From assembly GCA_964428225.1 (NCBI GenBank), contig CAYRXS010000057.1, positions 1 to 28,868 on the forward strand: 28,868 nt of DNA, given 5' to 3'. This document shows positions 23,935 to 28,868 of the stretch, one piece after another. The stretch is from JBFMCU01 sp964428225 (GTDB lineage Bacteria > Planctomycetota > UBA1135 > GCA-002686595). Position 1 is the first letter of the stretch. The number at the start of each line of letters is the position of its first letter. The translations under genes and the position numbers were made by a program. Under the pieces are notes generated by a model, which saw only the letters and a program-made list of their open reading frames with translations, was not told where the DNA came from and did no database searches.

Positions 23935-25701
23935 TCACTTCACTCCGACGACCATGTAGTACACGATGCCGGTGGTATCCGGCGGCAGGCTCAAACTCTT
24001 GTTCTGGTCCCAGTCGCCGACGGCGACTTGGCGGTTCGAGCGATAGAAGGAGCCGAGCTTGTCGTTGTCGTCGACGTCGCCCCGGCACTGGATGTAGTAC
24101 ATGCTCGTGAACACAGCGACTTCGGTGAAGCCGAACGTTGGTCCGGGGATGAAACCGCCGTTCGATACCGTCCCCGTTCGAAAGGAGTATTCCTGTGCGG
24201 CAGCCACTCCATCGAGCTTCGTCTTGTCGGCTGGCGACATGAAGCCCGCTTGAGACGTCGTGGCTTGCGCATGCTCGGCGACTCCGCCCGCGCCCCGATG
24301 TTGAACGCCGTCCAGGAGGTCCGCGTCCAAACCCGAGCCGGCGCCGTCAACGGTCGTCAGGAGCGAAAGGATCTCGCCGGCCGTTTGGTCTCCCGTGGCG
24401 CCGGCCTCGATCCCGTTGAGCTTGGCCTTATCCACCGCCGACATGAATCCGTCGACCGTGGGCGTCGCGACCGCGTGCTCGCCGCCGCCGAGCCCTCGGT
24501 GCTGCGAGCCGTCGAGAAGGTCGGCGTCCAGGCCCGACCCGGCGCCGTCCACCGTCTTCAAGGCGTCGAGGATCTCTTGGCCCGTCTGGTCCGCCGTGGC
24601 GCCCGGTTCGATGCCGTCGAGCTTCGTCTTGTCGCCCGCGGCGATGAACCCGGCGGCCGCTGGCGTGGCGTTCGCGTGCTCACCGCCCCCGAGGCCGCGG
24701 TGCTGCGAGCCATCCAACAGGTCCGCGTCGAGACCGCTCCCGGCCCCGTCCACCGTCTTCAAGGCATCGAGGATCTCCTGCGCGGTCTGGTCGGCCGTGG
24801 CGCCCGGCTCGATGCCGTCGAGCTTCGCCTTGTCGGCGGCGCGCATGGCCCCGCGCGCCGTGGGCGTCGCGTCGTTGATCCCGACCGGGACGTCGCCGGC
24901 CGTGCCGCCACCCGTGAGGGGTGCGGCGGGCGTAATCTTGCTGATGCCCTTGAACGACCCGTCGTCGTTCAGCATCACGTCGAGCCGGGCGTCGAGCGAC
25001 GGCTTCGTGCCGCGCGCGGTCACCACCTCGCCCCGGACGGGGGCGACGATGCCATCCGCCTTCGAGACCGTGGTGATGGGATTGGACGTGCTCGGGTTCT
25101 CCATCGCGTTGAAGGCGTCCGCCTCGGCGGGGTCCACGTCGGAGAGGTCGCGGAGTGCCAGGACCTCCTTGTCCGAGTGCTTCACTTGGCGGAAGTCGAT
25201 CTCGCTGAGCCCCGGGTTGTTCGGGTCGGCGGCGTCGCGAATCGCCGTGGCGCCGGCGCCGAGGCGGAAGCGGGCCAGCTCCACGGCGGGCGCCGTCGGC
25301 ACCTGCGGGGTCGCCTCCAGCACGAAGCTGTCTTGGACGAACTTGTTCTGGGTCGCCCCCAACTCGTCGACGAAGTAGGGGTCCGTCTCGATGGTGTTGT
25401 GGCGGAGGGTGACGTAGACGGTGACTTCCCCGGCAGCCGGGACGAGCGCCGCGCAGTCCAGGTCCTGGGGCGACTCGACCTCGGGGTCGTTCCCCTCGGT
25501 GTCGAGCGCGCGTCCGGCGGCCACTTCGACGGTGAGCGACGGCGGATTGGCCTCCGTGACGTCCAAGCCGCGGACGAGGCCCTCCGAGTGCTCGTGGGCG
25601 AGGTGCTTCTTCCGCTTCTCGTTGAAGTAGCTCTGCTCGGTCTCCGCCTCGAGGCGGTTCACGAACAGGTACTTGAGCCATTTCAGCTTCTTGAGCGCCA
25701 C
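23935..25701 (-). CDS. Repeat-bearing phage tail fibre protein
   Basis: This 588-residue protein has an N-terminal domain (1-180) starting MALKKLKWLKYLFVNRLEAE, probably the attachment to the baseplate. From 286 to 487 there are three near-identical repeats of 67, 67 and 68 residues, each with DK.KLDGIEPGATADQT, EILDALKTVDGAGSGLDADL and a QHRG.GG..HA motif, then a partial fourth. The DGIE-GATADQT and DADLLDG patterns are common in phage tail-fibre shafts. The last 80 residues are distinct and likely form the host-binding tip. The GTG start follows GGGGG by 5 bases and overlaps no other gene. No tail-fibre chaperone gene was seen. Confidence 0.88.
   Translation of the reverse strand: MALKKLKWLKYLFVNRLEAETEQSYFNEKRKKHLAHEHSEGLVRGLDVTEANPPSLTVEVAAGRALDTEGNDPEVESPQDLDCAALVPAAGEVTVYVTLRHNTIETDPYFVDELGATQNKFVQDSFVLEATPQVPTAPAVELARFRLGAGATAIRDAADPNNPGLSEIDFRQVKHSDKEVLALRDLSDVDPAEADAFNAMENPSTSNPITTVSKADGIVAPVRGEVVTARGTKPSLDARLDVMLNDDGSFKGISKITPAAPLTGGGTAGDVPVGINDATPTARGAMRAADKAKLDGIEPGATADQTAQEILDALKTVDGAGSGLDADLLDGSQHRGLGGGEHANATPAAAGFIAAGDKTKLDGIEPGATADQTGQEILDALKTVDGAGSGLDADLLDGSQHRGLGGGEHAVATPTVDGFMSAVDKAKLNGIEAGATGDQTAGEILSLLTTVDGAGSGLDADLLDGVQHRGAGGVAEHAQATTSQAGFMSPADKTKLDGVAAAQEYSFRTGTVSNGGFIPGPTFGFTEVAVFTSMYYIQCRGDVDDNDKLGSFYRSNRQVAVGDWDQNKSLSLPPDTTGIVYYMVVGVK
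24241..24846 (-). repeat. Three ~201-base direct repeats within the tail-fibre gene
   Basis: Units lie at 24846-24646, 24645-24445 and 24444-24241, with a partial fourth to about 24181. Units one and two are nearly identical in protein, and unit three is more diverged (SLLTTVDG, GVQHRGAGGVAEH). The arrangement favours gain or loss of shaft units by recombination. Confidence 0.85.
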
Positions 25702-25702
25702 G

Positions 25703-26323
25703 TCAGCCCCCTACCTTCGCGTCGACGCCCAGGGTGGAGCGCACGCCGATCTGCCAGAACGACGCGAACCAGCCGACGTGCACGAGCTGCGTGTGCGCCG
25801 GCTTCTCGATGAGCACCCGCTCGCGGACCTTCCCCTTGCGCTCGAGGTCGAACTCCTCGAAGGTCGCCACGAGCACGCTGAACCGATGGGCGTTCTCCTC
25901 CCAGGTGCCGTAGACCTTGGTGTCCACCTCGACCGTGGAACGGACGCCGATCCGCCAGCCCGCGCCGTACTCCTCGACGATCTCGGGCTTGATCCCGGTG
26001 TTGATCTCCACGAACTGCCGGATGCCCTCGATGGTCCCGCGGGTGGTGTAGAGCTGGACGATCCGGCGGATGAGCTCGCGCCGCTTGGATTCCTCCCAGG
26101 TCTCGTCGAGCAGGAGCGCCACCCACGAGGCGAGCCAGGGGAGGAACCGGGCGTCGGCCCGCACAGGGTCGAGCTGGAGGTGGACGCCGTAGATTCTGTC
26201 CTCGAGACCGTCGAGCACGGCGGCGAAGAGGCCCAGGAGCCGGTAGGTAAGACCGTCCTTTTCCTCGTGGCGGTAGACCTCGGGAAGAGATCGGAAGAGG
26301 GTGTCCTGGACCGTCTCGGGCAT
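25703..26323 (-). CDS. Contractile-tail protein, gpI/TIGR02242-like
   Basis: This 206-residue protein shows the family pattern of tail proteins such as P2 gpI and the TIGR02242 group: LPEVYRHEE, LLGLFAAVLDGLEDRIYGV, FLPWLASWVALLLDETW, RRELIRRIVQLYTTRGTIEG and an NTGI segment. The C-terminal part is unusual. WRIGVRSTVEVDTKVYG (123-139) and WQIGVRSTLGVDAKVGG (190-206) are two copies of one motif, flanking a beta-rich segment. The gene sits between baseplate J and the tail fibre, the standard order. GGAG lies five bases before the ATG. Confidence 0.85.
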   Translation of the reverse strand: MPETVQDTLFRSLPEVYRHEEKDGLTYRLLGLFAAVLDGLEDRIYGVHLQLDPVRADARFLPWLASWVALLLDETWEESKRRELIRRIVQLYTTRGTIEGIRQFVEINTGIKPEIVEEYGAGWRIGVRSTVEVDTKVYGTWEENAHRFSVLVATFEEFDLERKGKVRERVLIEKPAHTQLVHVGWFASFWQIGVRSTLGVDAKVGG

Positions 26324-26333
26324 TGGGTCTCCC

Positions 26334-28226
26334 TCATGCCGCCACGTTCACGACGAGATCCCGCACCTGCGGGAGCTGGAACTCCTCGATGGGCACCGCG
26401 GCCGCGGGGACAGCGATGCTTTCCACGTGGTCCACGCCGGCGATCCGCTCCAGGAGCTCGAAGATCTCCGAGCGGAAGACGTCGCGTCCGAACTCCCAGC
26501 CGACGCCGCGCTCGCCAGACGTGCCTGCCACGAAGGCCGCGGCCCTCGCCGGGTCACCGCCGAACTCGGCGTCGTAGTACTCGCGGACGACCGCCTGCAC
26601 GCTCGCGGCGAGCTCGACCGGGTTCGCCTCCGGGGTCTTCACCACGGTGACGGTGAGGTCCACGGGCACGAACGCCGTCTCGACGACGAAGATCTGGGTC
26701 GTGACCAGGCGGCGCGCGTCGAGGTACTCACGCACTTGGTCGCGGAGCGCCAGCGACAGCGGTGCGCCCCCCTTGGGAAGCACGATCACCGACACGAGAC
26801 CCGGCTTGGGCGTGCCCGGCTCGGCCGGGTCGAACAGCGGCAGCGTCTTCGCCCGGGCGATGCCAGTGGTGCTCTCCAGGGTGAGCGTCTCGAAGTCCTC
26901 GGCCACCACGGCGCGGTTGCGGGTGCGGAGCACCTCGGCCGGCCCGCGCACCATGGCCTCCTGGATCGTCTCCTCGTTGCCGCCGCCGGAGGCCGGCTCC
27001 TTGTTCGTGACCGAGGCGATGAACGGGTGCGTCTGGCGAAGCTGGATGATGGTGCCCGCGCCGACGTTGCCCTTGATCCCGCCGCCGAAGCGGTACGGCC
27101 GCGCGCGGACGTTACCCGTGCCCTTGGCCGGGACCTTCCCGTGGCGGCCATCGCCGAAGACGACCTCGCCGGTCCCGCGGTTGATCAGGTAGTGCCGGTC
27201 GGCCGGGCCCGACGCGGAGAAGTCGTCCACCGCGGTCCAGTCCTGGAAGCCTGCGCCCTCGTCCACGACGACCGTCAGGTCGAGGACCGGGACCTTGGAG
27301 AGGAAGAAGCGCTGGTCGGGCGAGGCGTTGCTCGATCCCAGGATCTCCTCAGGGACGGTCACCGCGTTCGAGCAGGAGACGCGCCCCAGGATCTGGTCGA
27401 TGTCGAGCTTGCGGAGCGCCGCGAAGCCGCCGCCCGGACCGACGCTCGTGATCCGGTAGCGGAGCCACGTCGCCCGGACGCCGGCGACCGACGTCGGGTC
27501 CCACCGGGCGGGCACCTGGAACGTGACCGCGCCCGACTGCGTGAAGCCGAGCGTGCCATCCTCGACGTCGAGCGGCTCCCACGAGCCCGTGCCGTCGGGT
27601 CGCGCCTCGAGGAACTCCCACGCGCCCGAGACACCGGCGGCGGGTGTCGCCACGTCGACGATCAGCTTCTCGAAGTAGTTGTCCTCGTCGTAGGCGAGGT
27701 AGATCGTGTCATCGACTTGGGCGGCCGGGAGCGGCGAGAACACCGTTCCGGGGTCGCGCGCGTCCGCCGTGAAGTCCGCAAACGTCCCGCCCTGATCGGC
27801 CACCACCTTCTTGAGGCGCGCGGCGTGGATCACCAAGTCCTCGTCCGTGGTGAAGACCACGGGCTTCTCGCCGCCCGCGCCCGAGGTGGAGACCTCGAAG
27901 CCCTTGAGGACCGTGATGTCGAAGGTGGGTTTCCTGGTCGTGGAGAAGAAGCAGAGCGCCCGGGCCGAGGACGGCGGTGTGAGCGTCACGCCGATCATGT
28001 TCAGGTACTCCCGCATGTGCTTGGGGAGGACCTGGTTCAAGCGGACGATGAGCTGTTCGATCTGGAGCGCGAAGGCCTCGACGAGCGTGACGCCGGGATC
28101 GGAGAGGTTGTGGTCGGTCCACTCCGGCGCGCGGTCCGGGATAGCGCGCACCATCTCGTCCTTGATCGCCCGCCAGTCGCGGTCGTCCAGGTTGGGAACG
28201 GGGAGGAGTCGGCCCTTCACCGCCAC
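26334..28226 (-). CDS. Baseplate J / gp47-like baseplate assembly protein
   Basis: This 630-residue protein starts MAVKGRLLPVPNLDDRDW and has WTDHNLSDPGVTLVEAFA and EQLIVRLNQVLPKHMREYLN. This is the signature of the large baseplate assembly proteins of the TIGR02243 group, found in contractile phages and in extracellular contractile injection systems. The C-terminal half carries the baseplate J core (RTRNRAVVAEDFETLTLEST; VDLTVTVVKTPEANPVEL). It forms the wedge of the baseplate together with the gp25-like protein. The GTG start follows GAGGTG by 5 bases. The gene begins 9 bases after gp25 and ends 10 bases before the gpI-like gene. Confidence 0.92.
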   Translation of the reverse strand: MAVKGRLLPVPNLDDRDWRAIKDEMVRAIPDRAPEWTDHNLSDPGVTLVEAFALQIEQLIVRLNQVLPKHMREYLNMIGVTLTPPSSARALCFFSTTRKPTFDITVLKGFEVSTSGAGGEKPVVFTTDEDLVIHAARLKKVVADQGGTFADFTADARDPGTVFSPLPAAQVDDTIYLAYDEDNYFEKLIVDVATPAAGVSGAWEFLEARPDGTGSWEPLDVEDGTLGFTQSGAVTFQVPARWDPTSVAGVRATWLRYRITSVGPGGGFAALRKLDIDQILGRVSCSNAVTVPEEILGSSNASPDQRFFLSKVPVLDLTVVVDEGAGFQDWTAVDDFSASGPADRHYLINRGTGEVVFGDGRHGKVPAKGTGNVRARPYRFGGGIKGNVGAGTIIQLRQTHPFIASVTNKEPASGGGNEETIQEAMVRGPAEVLRTRNRAVVAEDFETLTLESTTGIARAKTLPLFDPAEPGTPKPGLVSVIVLPKGGAPLSLALRDQVREYLDARRLVTTQIFVVETAFVPVDLTVTVVKTPEANPVELAASVQAVVREYYDAEFGGDPARAAAFVAGTSGERGVGWEFGRDVFRSEIFELLERIAGVDHVESIAVPAAAVPIEEFQLPQVRDLVVNVAA

Positions 28227-28235
28227 GGGGTCACC

Positions 28236-28622
28236 TCAGGGAAGCTCCCGTGAGAAGAAGGGCACGACCACGTTGTCCTCGCGGTTCGTCTGCCGCACGA
28301 TGTAGCGCACGTCGATCTCCATCCGCTCCCGGGCGGGAAGTGCCCGAACCTCCTTCAGGACGATGCGCGGCTCCCACCGCTCCAGGGCCTTGCGCACCAG
28401 GAACTCGATGCGGCCGGCCAGGTTCGCGTCGTTCGGGTCGAAGACGAGGTCGCCGAGCGCCGTGCCGAACTCGGGTCGCATGGCGCGTTCGCCCAGGCGC
28501 GTGCCCAGGATCACCCCGATGGCCTCGCGGATGTCCTCCTCGCGGGAGCGCATCCGGATGCCGCCGGTGTCGTCCGCCTGGATGGGGAATGCCCACCCGG
28601 TGCCGAGGAATGCTTCCGCCAT
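28236..28622 (-). CDS. gpW/gp25-family baseplate wedge protein
   Basis: This 128-residue protein has the gp25 lysozyme-like fold signature: GTGWAFPIQ near the start, EEDIREAIGVILGTRLGERAMRPEFGTALGDLVFDPND, and LERWEPRIVLKEVRALP with a beta-strand end. In T4, gp25 binds the tail sheath and baseplate wedge; despite its name it is structural, not enzymatic, in most relatives. The ATG at 28622 is chosen because GGAG lies six bases upstream; a TTG at 28664 would add 14 residues with no good site. It is the first complete gene of the module in this window, so upstream tail genes are expected beyond the edge. Confidence 0.9.
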   Translation of the reverse strand: MAEAFLGTGWAFPIQADDTGGIRMRSREEDIREAIGVILGTRLGERAMRPEFGTALGDLVFDPNDANLAGRIEFLVRKALERWEPRIVLKEVRALPARERMEIDVRYIVRQTNREDNVVVPFFSRELP

Positions 28623-28868
28623 GCCGATCTCCGAGCGGAGGCCCGGACGGCCTCCATCGGACAAAGGCCGTTGGGAGATGAGGAGGGGGACAGCTATGAA
28701 GTGCAGGGAGTCGGAGAGAATACGACCGTCACCCGGGAGCCCAGTTGCTCTCAGCTCGGGCCTGCCAGGCGAACCCCCCGTTCCCAGGCTGGTCTTGGGC
28801 TCGCGTTCCTGGCTGCGACCTCTGTCGTGCTTGCCGGTCGCCGCATCGCAATCATGTGTGGCCCCCGA
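28623..28868. other. Window edge, no gene identified
   Basis: About 246 bases upstream of the gp25-like gene. On the minus strand the gp25 frame stays open to the window edge without a standard start codon, but its product is low-complexity and unlike a protein. On the plus strand an ATG at 28696 follows GGAGGGGGA and reads to the edge, also without recognisable similarity. I make no gene call here. Confidence 0.5.

Noticed and set aside
24028..28253. Two long plus-strand open frames (594 and 650 residues)
   Set aside because: Both mirror the tail-fibre and baseplate J genes. Their products are Arg/Gly/Val-rich with no recognisable fold.
28696..28868. Plus-strand gene at the right edge with a Shine-Dalgarno-like GGAGGGGGA
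   Set aside because: The partial product is Pro/Ser/Arg-rich with no recognisable pattern and is cut by the window edge.
1..28868. tRNA or rRNA genes and att sites
   Set aside because: None was recognised by eye. No integrase gene is present to predict an att core.

Overview
This window comes from a GC-rich, non-model bacterium. I could not fix the phylum from sequence alone. It reads as two parts. Bases 1 to about 6,500 are ordinary chromosome of moderate GC. From about 6,560 to the end the sequence is visibly more GC-rich, and apart from one short gene at the boundary every gene lies on the minus strand, which suggests a laterally acquired block. Degenerate 7-base tandem repeats lie at 11-112 and again at the composition change (6503-6561).

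Chromosomal part: a small heat-shock protein (hsp20), a GH65 glycosidase/phosphorylase with its HAD-type beta-phosphoglucomutase partner (disaccharide breakdown through glucose-1-phosphate), a PlsC-type acyltransferase, a FmdB-type zinc-ribbon protein and an MscS mechanosensitive channel.

Defence-like operon (20540 down to 7126, minus strand): a consensus promoter (TTGACC, 17 bases, TATACT) drives, in order, an excisionase-type HTH regulator, a SNF2 helicase with a C-terminal DUF3883 nuclease-like domain, a 102-residue GIY-YIG-like protein, a DUF1156 adenine-specific DNA methylase, a DUF488 protein with an N-terminal Panacea-like domain, an unrecognised 286-residue protein, a DUF499 ATPase, and a DUF5131 (three-Cys motif)/TcmP pair. 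Most junctions overlap by a few bases (ATGA, TTGA or TAATG type), so this is one translationally coupled unit. Methylase, helicase, large ATPase and candidate nuclease together look like a modification-based anti-phage system. It is not DISARM or BREX, whose marker genes are absent.

Phage-tail and lysis module (28622 down to 20703, minus strand): a gp25-like baseplate wedge protein, a baseplate J-family protein, a gpI-like tail protein, a repeat-bearing tail fibre, an Ig-like (Big_1-type) protein, an XhlA-like membrane protein, a GH108 endolysin, a holin-like protein and a Lys/Ala-rich protein, closed by a strong hairpin at 20645-20681. No capsid, terminase or integrase gene is visible, so it may be a prophage segment, a tailocin or an extracellular contractile injection system.

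The most striking hidden feature is at the 3' end of the holin-like gene. A canonical A AAA AAC slippery heptamer in the correct frame is followed after 7 bases by a 9-bp stem, and the -1 frame then stays open for 118 codons of protein-like sequence that has no start codon of its own. This looks like programmed -1 frameshifting producing a 252-residue membrane-anchored extension product; a homopolymer sequencing error is the main alternative.
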